47,287 nucleotides of DNA, taken from the NCBI GenBank assembly GCA_947177165.1, contig CAMWTP010000043.1, positions 1-47,287 on the forward strand, read 5' to 3'. Position 1 is the first letter of the stretch. Every line of letters starts with the position of its first letter. The position numbers and the translations under genes were made by a program. The stretch is from an uncultured Lachnospiraceae bacterium (lineage in GTDB: Bacteria; Bacillota; Clostridia; Lachnospirales; Lachnospiraceae). The notes under the pieces were generated by a model that ran no database searches, was not told the DNA's origin, and saw only the letters and a program-made list of their open reading frames with translations. Below are positions 25,638 through 33,915 of the stretch, piece after piece.

Positions 25638-26675
25638 TTATTTATACTTTTCCATAGAGCTGTCAATAATGCGCTGACACAAATCCTCAAAGCTCATCCC
25701 CACGGCTGCCGCCTCCTGCGGAATCAGCGACGTCGGTGTCATGCCTGGCAGCGTATTTGCCTCCAGACAGTAAAACCGATACGCGTCGTCCATGCGGAAA
25801 TCCATGCGAGCGTATGTTTTCAACCGCAGTGCCCTGTAGACTGTCTCTGCACAGGACTGCATCGCTCTCGTCACGTTCGCGTCGAGCTCAGCCGGGCAGG
25901 TCTCCACTGTCGAACCCGCCTGATACTTGTTCTTGTAATCGTAAAAACCAACCTTCGGCGCAATCTCAATCACAGGAAGTGCTTTCCCGTCGATGACGCC
26001 AATCGAGAACTCGCGTCCGTCTATGTACTGCTCGATAATCACCCTGTCCTCAAAGCCATACGCTTTTTCCAGCGCTGCGCCAAGCTGCTCCCTGTCATCT
26101 GCGCGATAGACCCCCACACTGGAGCCGCCGCAGTTTACCTTCACAATGCAGGGGAAAATGTTCCATGTATCGACCAGCTGCTGCTCACTTCTGCAGATCG
26201 TGATTCCCTTTGGCGTAGGTATCCTGTATTTGTGAAAAAGCTCTTTCGAGATCGCCTTATCCATGGCAAGCGCACTGGACAGGTAATCTGTACCTGTATA
26301 TTTGATATTCAGAAGGTCAAACATCGCCTGAATCTTTCCGTCCTCACCATTCTGTCCATGAAGCGCCAGAAAAACGATATCTGCCTGTGAACAGATCCTG
26401 ATGACATTCGGCCCTATGGCACACTCCGGATTGTCCTTCCTGCGGGCCTTCACTGCACTGATATCCGGATTGATTTCCGATATTTTTCCAAAATTCCCGC
26501 TCCAGTCCTTATCCATGGCAAAAATATTGTCGGCCTCTCCCTCATATCCAAGGTACACATCCAGGAGAACCAGTTCGTGCCCCTTTTTCCGGAGCGCATG
26601 ATAAATCATGGACCCTGTCACCAGCGACACATCGCGCTCCGTACTGATTCCGCCTGCCAAAATAACGATTTTCAT
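25638..26675 (-). CDS. ddl: D-alanine--D-alanine ligase
   Basis: ATP-grasp enzyme (345 residues) that makes the D-Ala-D-Ala dipeptide for peptidoglycan. The N-terminal VILAGGISTERDVSL loop, the serine-containing GSSVGVYR loop, the ATP-grasp segments EFSIGVIDG and YARMDFRMDD, and the metal and substrate residues in CLEANTLPGMT are all present. GAGGGG lies 8 bases before the ATG at 26675. It sits between a GH9-like lipoprotein gene (ends 2 bases upstream) and murF. The Tyr-type D-Ala versus D-Lac choice cannot be settled by eye, though nothing suggests a vancomycin-resistance ligase. Confidence 0.94.
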   Translation of the reverse strand: MKIVILAGGISTERDVSLVTGSMIYHALRKKGHELVLLDVYLGYEGEADNIFAMDKDWSGNFGKISEINPDISAVKARRKDNPECAIGPNVIRICSQADIVFLALHGQNGEDGKIQAMFDLLNIKYTGTDYLSSALAMDKAISKELFHKYRIPTPKGITICRSEQQLVDTWNIFPCIVKVNCGGSSVGVYRADDREQLGAALEKAYGFEDRVIIEQYIDGREFSIGVIDGKALPVIEIAPKVGFYDYKNKYQAGSTVETCPAELDANVTRAMQSCAETVYRALRLKTYARMDFRMDDAYRFYCLEANTLPGMTPTSLIPQEAAAVGMSFEDLCQRIIDSSMEKYK

Positions 26676-26676
26676 T

Positions 26677-28128
26677 TTAATACCCCTCACTAATTTCCAT
26701 TCCGCTAAACGCTTTATTCTCTAACTCATTGATATTGCTGATCATGTCACTCATGCCCAAAAGTATGATTCCCTTCCACTCAAAACCCGGCATCTGCGTG
26801 CCGTCCGCCCCCATATAGCAGATCCCGTGCTCGTTCAGTCCTCCCATATATTGTATGGTATTCTCGATAATAACAGTATATTCCTTGCTGGGCGTCAGAT
26901 AATTGACAAAACTTAAATGGAGCATATTAGACATATTCTCCCCCGCTGTCCTCGTACCGGTGCCAAAAACACTGTCCTGTTTTACCTCCTCGCAGATCGC
27001 TTCCACACGGTCTACCATATCCCTCATAATATATGTGCAGAGATCCCGATCGGTGCCTTTTTCTGCGCTGATATATGCCAATACGCCATAAAAGACAAAT
27101 CGTTCCCCCGAATAATCTTCTTTCTTTTCCCGCAAAAACCTCTCCGCAATAGCCTTGTACGTCTCCCCGCCATCTGCCTTAAAAAGCTGCGCTGCTGCGT
27201 AAAACTGCGCGCTCCTTTCGCTGTCCGTCTCACACGGATGCTGCTCAAGCCACGCCCAGGCCACATCCGCCGCATTCTGATACTCTCTGCCCACATTTGC
27301 CTCATAGCGCCCAAACATATCCCGGCTCATTGCCATAATTCCGCAAAATGCTGCCGTTGCCTCATAATCATCATACAGGCTTCCATTCTCTTTCTGTCTG
27401 GAGCTGAGCCACTTTCCCATGTACAGCAGCTGTGTGACAAGCTGTTTGTCCTGCTCACTTTTGTCGAGGTGCTGGTAAGCCGCCTCGAAAAGCGAGCCGT
27501 TGCACTGCAGGGCATACATCGCCGCATGCATCCCAAAGCTCACATCACATACACCCTCCGGGCTTTCCTGCATTTCCGCATTGGAAATATTTTTTAACAT
27601 ACTCAAAAACAAATTCTCGTAGGTATCCTCCGCAATCCCAAACGGGTAAGACTGTCCCGCAATATCTGTGTGTATATAATATGTCCCCGGTTCATCAAAA
27701 TCTGAAAAATCCCCTACACTGAGAACCTGTCCGCTCAGCTGGTCCACCTCGCCGCGCGGTATCCTTCCGGTATAGACAACCTCGCCGTCCCGACTCCGCA
27801 CCACATCAAAGGTCTGTCCATGCCTGTCCCCCGCAAAGATTACCTTCTTCTCCCTGCCAGACACATATCCGGCCGCATCGACATAGATGCTCGGTCTGCT
27901 CACAGGCAGCACCACCCCATACGATGCAAGCACAGAGCCATAGCTTTCCTGCTGTGCAGAGCCAGCCTGCTGCGCCGTGTCCGCCGTTTCTGTTCCGCTT
28001 CCCTGATGCGCCTCCGACTGCTGTGTCTTCTCCTGCCGTCCGCAGGCACCTGCCACAAGGATTACTGCCAGAATGACGCAGCAGAGAATATGATAGCGAA
28101 ACTTTTTATATTGATTCCAGAACTTCAT
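26677..28128 (-). CDS. GH9-like lipoprotein with cellulase-type Ig domain
   Basis: Surface lipoprotein (483 residues). The lipobox has Cys29 (LVAGACG). About 70-165 matches the CelD_N Ig-like domain found before many family 9 cellulases (VDAAGYVSGREKKVIFAG, FSDFDEPGTYYI). About 170-475 is an all-helical region like the (alpha/alpha)6 barrel of GH9 (NAADVAWAWLEQHP is a family-typical helix). The hallmark GH9 stretch with DAGD, which carries the catalytic base, is not seen; the C-terminal Glu is also uncertain. The protein is shorter than most GH9 enzymes. It directly precedes ddl and murF (2-base gap), an odd place for a cellulase. It may be a binding or wall-associated protein rather than an active enzyme. 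Confidence 0.65.
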   Translation of the reverse strand: MKFWNQYKKFRYHILCCVILAVILVAGACGRQEKTQQSEAHQGSGTETADTAQQAGSAQQESYGSVLASYGVVLPVSRPSIYVDAAGYVSGREKKVIFAGDRHGQTFDVVRSRDGEVVYTGRIPRGEVDQLSGQVLSVGDFSDFDEPGTYYIHTDIAGQSYPFGIAEDTYENLFLSMLKNISNAEMQESPEGVCDVSFGMHAAMYALQCNGSLFEAAYQHLDKSEQDKQLVTQLLYMGKWLSSRQKENGSLYDDYEATAAFCGIMAMSRDMFGRYEANVGREYQNAADVAWAWLEQHPCETDSERSAQFYAAAQLFKADGGETYKAIAERFLREKKEDYSGERFVFYGVLAYISAEKGTDRDLCTYIMRDMVDRVEAICEEVKQDSVFGTGTRTAGENMSNMLHLSFVNYLTPSKEYTVIIENTIQYMGGLNEHGICYMGADGTQMPGFEWKGIILLGMSDMISNINELENKAFSGMEISEGY

Positions 28129-28216
28129 ATTTCAATAATCCCTTTTACTGTATTTTACTTATCCCTCTCAATATTCTACACGCATTTTCCTGACAAGTAA
28201 AGCAGTCTTTATGAAA

Positions 28217-29563
28217 TTATGAAATCCCCTTAAATTCCCATTTTCCTTTATGATAGCGCCCCATGCTCACAATGCCGGTCAGCGCCCACGTAAGTCCGGT
28301 GGTAAGAAAGATTCCCCACACACCGATAAACGGTATCCTCGTGAGCGGGAGCGCAAAGCCAACGCGCCCCACGACCTCCATCAACCCGTTCAGCATTGCA
28401 AAAGCGGCATCTCCTGCCCCGTTCAGCACACTTCTCGCCACATAAATCATGCCCAGAAAGAAATAGAAGCAGCTTGTGATCGACAACCCCTTTGCACCGA
28501 TCGCGACTACCTCCGGTTCCGTCACAAACACGCCCACGATCTGATTCCCAAACAGCTGGCATGGGATCAGCATGACAATGCTGAACACGATAACACACCG
28601 GAAGCCTGCCCTGTATCCCTGCTTTACCCGGTCAATCTTTCCGGCACCGATATTCTGTCCGGTATATGTTGTGAGCGCCGCGCCAAGTGAATTGTACGGC
28701 TGCTGCACGAGCTGTTCGATACGGCCGAGTGCCGTGTTTGCGGCAACCACATTCTCACCAAAACCATTGACAACCTTCTGCAAAAAAATGCAGGAGAATG
28801 CGATCAGGGCATTCTGTAACGCAATCGGAAGCCCCAGCCTGAAACAGCGCGACATGATATCTTTCCGGACCGGACGATTTTCCTTCTGGATGCGAAAATA
28901 CGAAATCCTGCACAGCGCATATGTAAAAGCACCGACCGCCGCAACGAGCTGTGCGATGACCGTCGCAAGTGCCACCCCGAACACTGACCAGCCGAACACT
29001 ATGACAAACAGCAGGTCAAGCCCGATATTGACAAAACACGCGACCACCATAAAGTACAGCGGCGTCTTGGAATCCCCCAGCGCGCGCAGCACCGATGCCA
29101 CACCGTTGTACGCTGCAATCGCCAGTATTCCTGCACACGACACGCGCATATAAGTCACCGCATCATCCAGTATGATCTGCGGTGTATCCAGCGCTGCCAG
29201 TACCCACCTTGCCGAGACAATGCCGATCATTCCCATGATAACAGATACGGCTGCCAACAGATACATACCGTTTATGATACTTTTCTCTACCATATCCATC
29301 CTGCCCGCGCCGAAGTGTTGCGACACCACGACACCCACGCCTGCCGATATGCCAAAACTCATCGCAAAAAGGAGAAAATTCAGAGAGCCCGTGGCACCAA
29401 CTGACGCCAGCGCGTTAGCGCCCACAAACCGCCCCACTACAATAGAATCAACCATGTTGTAAAACTGCTGAAACAGATTTCCGATCAGCATCGGAACTGT
29501 GAATTTGAGAAGAAGCCTTGCCGGGCTCCCCTCTGTCATACTGTAAACTGCCTGCTTTTCCAT
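28217..29563 (-). CDS. MATE-family efflux transporter
   Basis: Twelve-TM multidrug/toxic-compound exporter (448 residues) driven by Na+ or H+. The two MATE halves begin at about residues 15 and 240; SPARLLLKFTVPMLIGNLFQQFYNMVD is the usual N-terminal signature and GLPIALQNALIAFSCIFLQ starts the second half. I start at MEKQAVYSM, with AGAGGGG 7 bases upstream. Monocistronic by position. The subfamily (DinF/NorM-like branch of Firmicutes) is clear but the substrate is not. The 214 bases upstream of it hold an AT-rich promoter region and no gene. Confidence 0.93.
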   Translation of the reverse strand: MEKQAVYSMTEGSPARLLLKFTVPMLIGNLFQQFYNMVDSIVVGRFVGANALASVGATGSLNFLLFAMSFGISAGVGVVVSQHFGAGRMDMVEKSIINGMYLLAAVSVIMGMIGIVSARWVLAALDTPQIILDDAVTYMRVSCAGILAIAAYNGVASVLRALGDSKTPLYFMVVACFVNIGLDLLFVIVFGWSVFGVALATVIAQLVAAVGAFTYALCRISYFRIQKENRPVRKDIMSRCFRLGLPIALQNALIAFSCIFLQKVVNGFGENVVAANTALGRIEQLVQQPYNSLGAALTTYTGQNIGAGKIDRVKQGYRAGFRCVIVFSIVMLIPCQLFGNQIVGVFVTEPEVVAIGAKGLSITSCFYFFLGMIYVARSVLNGAGDAAFAMLNGLMEVVGRVGFALPLTRIPFIGVWGIFLTTGLTWALTGIVSMGRYHKGKWEFKGIS

Positions 29564-29777
29564 AATGCTACCCCTCTGATACTGTAAATTTTGCCTGCTG
29601 TACCTGCACAGCACCCGGTCCGCAAACATATTCCGGGACTGTCATTTGTTTCTTGAAATGCTATCATATCACGAATGCAAAATAAATCAATGGGGTATCC
29701 GAAAATAAATATTTTTTTACAAATTTAGTATCGAATTGTACAACAGTACATCCAAATGTCATCTCATCTTCCGTTTG

Positions 29778-30536
29778 TCAGCAGAAAATATCGACCTCCA
29801 CATTCAATTTTCCTTTGCGCGTCTCACCCGCTGCTGCCACGAACTGAAATCTGCCGAAACCGCGCACCGTTACCCTGTCTCCGGGTTTTAATTGTCCGCC
29901 GTTATTCTCATTTAACCTGCCATTTACAAAGACTTTTTTTGCCCGAAAAAACTCCACGCTCTCACTCCTCGACAGGTTATAGACCTTCGCGATGATGCTG
30001 TCGGCGCGCGCCGCACTGACCTGAACCGTCCTGCGCTCCAGTCTTGTGACCGTGCTCTCCGGTATTTTCTCCGCGATCCGGCATCTGACATTTGTATGCC
30101 TGATCTGATCAAGATTTTCAATGATATACGGCGCCATCTTTTCTGTGCAGAACAGGAAAGCATGCTTCCCGGCAATGATAATATCCCCAAGCGTACTGCG
30201 CTCAATCCCGAGATTCATCAGCGCCCCCAGATAATCCCTGTGACCAAGCTCCTCTCCAAACTTCTCGACGAGCGGGGAAATCTCAATACACTGAATTGGA
30301 AAAGCCTCCTCGTATCCGCACAGCTCCACGCTCCCAAACCGCAGCATCACGCGCTCGCAGTCAGCCGTGCCGCCAAACACAGTGACCGGCACATAAGACA
30401 GTTCCCTCTCCATACGGTAATATGTATCAAGCTCCGCCGCCGACAAAAAGCCGGTAAATATATATTGGCTGTTATTGTAAGATTTGTCCGCCAGCTCCCC
30501 CAAGCGCTTTCTCAAAAGTGTTTCATCTGTATCCAT
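29778..30536 (-). CDS. S4-domain RNA-binding protein, YlmH-like
   Basis: Cytoplasmic protein of 252 residues. The N-terminal two thirds match the YlmH family (LLRKRLGELADKSYNNSQYIFTGFL is a family-type start, then FLSAAELDTYYRM), and the C-terminus is an S4 RNA-binding domain (AARADSIIAKVYNLSRSE, then KKVFVNGRLNENN). YlmH in B. subtilis lies in the division cluster and has been linked to ribosome rescue; here no division genes are near. I start at 30536, where GAGAGGAG lies 5 bases before the ATG; an ATG at 30551 overlaps the stop of the upstream gene (ATGA), so coupling from there is possible. Co-transcribed with the Mrr-type gene. Confidence 0.82.
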   Translation of the reverse strand: MDTDETLLRKRLGELADKSYNNSQYIFTGFLSAAELDTYYRMERELSYVPVTVFGGTADCERVMLRFGSVELCGYEEAFPIQCIEISPLVEKFGEELGHRDYLGALMNLGIERSTLGDIIIAGKHAFLFCTEKMAPYIIENLDQIRHTNVRCRIAEKIPESTVTRLERRTVQVSAARADSIIAKVYNLSRSESVEFFRAKKVFVNGRLNENNGGQLKPGDRVTVRGFGRFQFVAAAGETRKGKLNVEVDIFC

Positions 30537-30547
30537 ATCTGCTCCTC

Positions 30548-31006
30548 TCATTTCGTTCTTTCCAACCCCTGCAAGTAATCCCTGTCCCACAAAAGAATTT
30601 TCAATTTCCGGGCCGCCTGCACTGCCGGCTTTGTAAAATACTGGTTCGTCAGCACAGCGCCGACCATTCTGTCATAGTAATCCCTTCCCGCGTAAGCCTC
30701 CTGAACCGCCTTCACGCCCACAAGCCCCGTGTAGCGCTTGCACTGAACCGCATAGGTCACGCCGTCCTTCTCCGCAAGAATGTCAACGCCATAATCACCG
30801 CTGCTGCGCGTGACCTTCACATCGACAAAACCGTCTGCCGCGAGCAGGTCCGCACAATAGTATTCAAAATCAAAGCCGTCCATCGTGTCGAGCTCTCTCC
30901 GTCTCATGCTGGCCCGAAACTGCCTGCAGAGCAGCACTCCCACCGCCGCAGCCAGCACAATGCCCGCTATAATCACTGTCAATGTAACGATTTGTGTATT
31001 CATCTG
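30548..31006 (-). CDS. Membrane-anchored Mrr-type restriction endonuclease-like protein
   Basis: Small protein (152 residues from the ATG chosen). One N-terminal TM (IVTLTVIIAGIVLAAAVGVLL) is followed by a PD-(D/E)XK domain of the Mrr_cat type: GYDFEYYCADLL-like helix, then GDYGVDILAEKDG and YAVQCKRYTG, giving the D-x(n)-Q-x-K active-site pattern. Mrr proteins cut methylated DNA, but small membrane-anchored forms like this are widespread in Firmicutes and their role is unclear. The start is uncertain: 31006 has GGAG 6 bases upstream; 31027 is an alternative seven codons earlier. Its stop overlaps a possible ATG of the YlmH-like gene. Confidence 0.78.
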   Translation of the reverse strand, partial: QMNTQIVTLTVIIAGIVLAAAVGVLLCRQFRASMRRRELDTMDGFDFEYYCADLLAADGFVDVKVTRSSGDYGVDILAEKDGVTYAVQCKRYTGLVGVKAVQEAYAGRDYYDRMVGAVLTNQYFTKPAVQAARKLKILLWDRDYLQGLERTK

Positions 31007-31217
31007 TGACTCCATCTCTCTTATCATCCTGCACCTCAGCCTTTAGAAACTGCACTGTAATAAATTATCCGTTTTGCAGCATTTTCAAACGAACGATTTT
31101 ATTTTACCACACATGTGTTCGCATTGCAAGTTCTTTCTCATAAAAAATTTTCTCTTTACAAATCGACTGTATTGTTGTATAGTTCGATTGTTACAACAAA
31201 CAATTTTTATTAATTGT

Positions 31218-31329
31218 GCAGAGTAGAATCGCGTGCGTCAAGCGCCTTGTGAACAGGGAGTTGTCACAGGGACGAAAAAACAGAATGTTTCCATGCTGTT
31301 TTGCGGTACGTGGTTCGCATCCCGCTGCT
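31218..31329 (+). ncRNA. Tetrahydrofolate (THF) riboswitch
   Basis: The conserved blocks of the THF riboswitch occur in order: GAGTAGA, GCGTGCGTCAAGCGCC, TGTGAACAGGGAGTTGTCAC, GGACGAA, then GCGGTACG and GGTTCGCATCCCGCT, closed by GCAG/CTGC. It binds reduced folate and turns folate genes off in Firmicutes. The downstream gene is a FolT-type folate transporter, which fits. The switch lies about 95 bases before the ATG; I see no convincing terminator in between, so control at translation is possible. Confidence 0.9.
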
Positions 31330-31424
31330 ACATATTTGACTGTTTAAGATTACAGACTCTTTTTCTGGTTTCTTAAGTCTCATTTGTGTAGTTTCCGGTT
31401 GCTGCATAAAGGAGGCTGTTTTTT

Positions 31425-32027
31425 ATGCAAAAAATCAAGAAACTCGATTCAAAACCCAATTCAAAGCTTTGCCTGGATTCCTTCAGGGAGCTGAAAGTCA
31501 CACACAATCTCGTCCTGTGCGGTCTGCTGGCGGCACTGGCTGTCGTACTCAACTACACCACATCCATCTTTATCACACCAAACATCCGCATCGGTTTTTC
31601 CGGACTTCCAAACCGCGTCGTGGAATACCTGTTTGGGCCATGGGTGGGGGCGGTCTTCGGAGCCATGCTCGATATCCTGAAATACCTGCTGAAACCAGAC
31701 GGCGGCGCTTTTTTCTTCGGCTACACGTTCAATGTCATGGTCGCAGGCGTGATCTACGGCTTTGTCCTGTATAAGAAACCTGTTAAAATATGGCGCATTC
31801 TCATCGCAGAATTTCTGACAAAAACGATCGTAAACTGCGGTCTGAATACCTTGTGGATTGCCGTTCTGAACGGGAATGCGTTTCTGGCAATCCTGCCCCC
31901 GCGTGTGATCAAAAATATCATCATGCTTCCGATCGACACCGCGATTTTGTTCTTCACGCTCACTTTTGTCACAAAGCTCCTCAACATGCCGGAGTTCCGC
32001 AGATACAGGCACGACCACAAATTGTAA
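31425..32027 (+). CDS. folT: ECF transporter S component, folate-type
   Basis: Membrane substrate-binding subunit (200 residues, about six TM segments) of an energy-coupling factor importer, probably for folate. VLCGLLAALAVVLNYTTSI and RIGFSGLPNRVVEYLFGPW are typical of FolT, and the THF riboswitch directly upstream is strong independent support. AAGGAGG lies before the ATG at 31425. The shared ECF ATPases and EcfT are not in the window, as is usual. A terminator with a T7 run follows at 32042. Confidence 0.88.
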   Translation: MQKIKKLDSKPNSKLCLDSFRELKVTHNLVLCGLLAALAVVLNYTTSIFITPNIRIGFSGLPNRVVEYLFGPWVGAVFGAMLDILKYLLKPDGGAFFFGYTFNVMVAGVIYGFVLYKKPVKIWRILIAEFLTKTIVNCGLNTLWIAVLNGNAFLAILPPRVIKNIIMLPIDTAILFFTLTFVTKLLNMPEFRRYRHDHKL

Positions 32028-32041
32028 TACACGACTAATGC

Positions 32042-32067
32042 AAGACTGACCGGTCTTTCCTTTTTTT
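32042..32067 (+). terminator. Terminator after the folT-like gene
   Basis: AAGAC and GTCTT (32042-32057) form a short stem around TGACCG and are followed by TCC and a T7 run. A weak but plausible intrinsic terminator 15 bases after the stop. Confidence 0.6.
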
Positions 32068-32163
32068 GCCGAACGCAAATTAAGTCTTTTTTCAGATTTA
32101 AAAATATGTTAGAATATATATATCGGCACTTGAGAACTGACTTTTCTGGCGGAAGGAATATAT

Positions 32164-33066
32164 ATGATGAACAGTAATGATAATCACATTTTTGATGAAT
32201 TAAGACTTCTGATCGACAAATCAGCCCTGATCTGGCTGACTTTTATGACAGGTGTATCACTTTTGATCGGCCTGCTCTGGCTGTCTGGCGCACTGCCGGC
32301 CGCTGCGCTGTGGTCCCTGGTGTGGATCGCCCCGACGGCACTCGCCCTGTGGCTCGTCGTATGCCACTATCACAAAAAGGCGAAAATACTTGCACAGAAA
32401 CAGCAGATTTCCATGATGTCCTATCATGCCAAGCAAGTGTTGGAACATCTGCAGCAGCAGATCCCCGACACAGTGATCACTGACAGCAGAATCAAAATGC
32501 GCTATCTTGCGCGCCATGGCATTGATATCGATGCCGCGATGGCAAGACTCGGACACAATACGGAGAAATACAATGAGCTGGCAATGACATTCCTGAAAAA
32601 CAGCGATAAATATGAGGATACACTCTATGATCTGATGCAGCCTGACTCACTGATGCAATATGGCGCAAATGCCCATGTTTTGAGAGTCAAAGCCAATGAG
32701 CTGGGGCTTGTCAATCTCACGGACACGGCATTTTTCCACGAGATTGAAGCTTATGTCGGCGATCTCGACATCATACGCAATAATTGGAAGAAGCTGTCCT
32801 TTGAGCTTGATGAGGCATACAGTATCCTGAACGAGTATGTAAAATCGCTCAATCTGAAAGATGATGCCATTGACAAGGACGGAAACCATATGTCCTTCAA
32901 GAGATGGGGCGAGCAGCTTCAGGAGGCCTTTCAGGCACTTGAGACCTATGATACCCAGAAAGCGAAAACGATCTTGAATGAACTTGTCAAATTCCCGATT
33001 GACTCCGATATCACCAAGGCATTAAAAGGAATTATCTCAAATATTGACGAGATGATGGCTGTCTAA
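32164..33066 (+). CDS. Membrane protein with HPt-like phosphotransfer domain
   Basis: Protein of 300 residues with two N-terminal TM segments (about 21-43 and 47-67) and a cytoplasmic helical region. About 118-215 resembles a histidine phosphotransfer (HPt) domain: GIDIDAAMARLGHNTEKYNE is the usual first helix, and AHVLRVKANELGL carries His171 at the place of the phosphorylated His of the canonical AHSLKGSAxxLG. The C-terminal 80 residues are helical and unrecognised. No kinase or receiver gene is adjacent. AAGGA precedes the ATG pair. HPt domains pass phosphate between hybrid kinases and regulators; a membrane-anchored orphan is unusual. The HPt call rests on motif reading. Confidence 0.6.
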   Translation: MMNSNDNHIFDELRLLIDKSALIWLTFMTGVSLLIGLLWLSGALPAAALWSLVWIAPTALALWLVVCHYHKKAKILAQKQQISMMSYHAKQVLEHLQQQIPDTVITDSRIKMRYLARHGIDIDAAMARLGHNTEKYNELAMTFLKNSDKYEDTLYDLMQPDSLMQYGANAHVLRVKANELGLVNLTDTAFFHEIEAYVGDLDIIRNNWKKLSFELDEAYSILNEYVKSLNLKDDAIDKDGNHMSFKRWGEQLQEAFQALETYDTQKAKTILNELVKFPIDSDITKALKGIISNIDEMMAV

Positions 33067-33082
33067 ATACATATATACTGCA

Positions 33083-33109
33083 AAAATCGACCGCATTGCG
33101 GTCGATTTT
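33083..33109. terminator. Bidirectional terminator between HPt-like and lipoprotein genes
   Basis: AAAATCGACCGCA pairs with TGCGGTCGATTTT, 13 bp with a minimal loop, flanked by A and T runs on each side. It lies between convergent genes. Confidence 0.85.
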
Positions 33110-33110
33110 A

Positions 33111-33767
33111 CTATTCTCCGTCAAACAGTGCCTTCTCCAGCTCGGCAACATCATCTGTATTCGGTGTATATACATTGTTGATCAGCTCGATCCGCACTGT
33201 CATAGAGGCCGCTGCACTGTACTGCACCTCTGCAAGCACTGTCTCCATGCTGTTTTTAAATTCTCTGTACACTGCTGCCACCATCTCATCCTCTGCGGGC
33301 GACTCCGATGCGTTTGCCCACTCTTCCATCATTGCTGCCACATTTTCCTGATGCAAAGCCAGTGCCGGTTTGAAAACATTCATTTTTTCGTATGTTACTG
33401 TCACAATATAGGAACCGTCGCTCTGCTTCTCTGCATCGTCCACTGTATATCGGACTTTTCCGAGCATATCCATATAGAGCTGGCGAAACTCATCCTTATA
33501 CTCATCGGACACGCCAAGCCTGCTGCAGAAGACGCCAACGCCCGTATCAATTCCCTGTTCGTAAAGCGCCTGCGCCTCCTCCGCGGTTCCCAGCCTGGTC
33601 TCAACAAAGGTACTGGAGTCATTCTTGTAGGAGGTGTCCAGAAGCGCCTGCAGATATGTCTTAACACTTTTATCTGATGTACATCCGCTGACAGTGCCAA
33701 TCATCAATACACCCATCAGCAGAAACAAGATTTTCGATATCCTCTTCTTTATTTTCGTATTTCCCAT
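33111..33767 (-). CDS. Lipoprotein of unknown function
   Basis: Lipoprotein of 218 residues: basic start (MGNTKIKKRISK), hydrophobic segment, lipobox MIGTVSGCTS. The mature part is helical, with no enzyme motif; its end (MTVRIELINNVYTPNTDDVAELEKALF) and overall look resemble a family of small DUF-type lipoproteins common in Clostridia, whose role is not known. GGAGGCGGAA lies before the ATG at 33767; a longer frame upstream to 33899 runs through the region of the glgP terminator and is not credible as coding. It follows glgP on the same strand beyond that terminator. Confidence 0.75.
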   Translation of the reverse strand: MGNTKIKKRISKILFLLMGVLMIGTVSGCTSDKSVKTYLQALLDTSYKNDSSTFVETRLGTAEEAQALYEQGIDTGVGVFCSRLGVSDEYKDEFRQLYMDMLGKVRYTVDDAEKQSDGSYIVTVTYEKMNVFKPALALHQENVAAMMEEWANASESPAEDEMVAAVYREFKNSMETVLAEVQYSAAASMTVRIELINNVYTPNTDDVAELEKALFDGE

Positions 33768-33861
33768 TTCCGCCTCCAAATCGAGCAGTGAATACACTTT
33801 TCCCTGCCGCGTGGCGCGCGGACAATGATACTCCGCCCGCGCCCATGTGCCTGAAAGCCAA

Positions 33862-33893
33862 AACGCATATCCCGCTATGTTGAGATATGCGTT
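33862..33893 (-). terminator. Terminator after glgP
   Basis: AACGCATATC (33862-33871) pairs with GATATGCGTT (33884-33893), a 10-bp stem; on the minus strand it ends in a T4 run. It lies 23 bases after the glgP stop. Confidence 0.75.
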
Positions 33894-33915
33894 CTGCAAT
33901 TATATAGCTAGTGTA

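Noticed and set aside
33767..33899. An N-terminal extension of the lipoprotein at 33111
   Set aside because: It would read through the glgP terminator hairpin and displace the signal peptide; GGAGG marks the later ATG.
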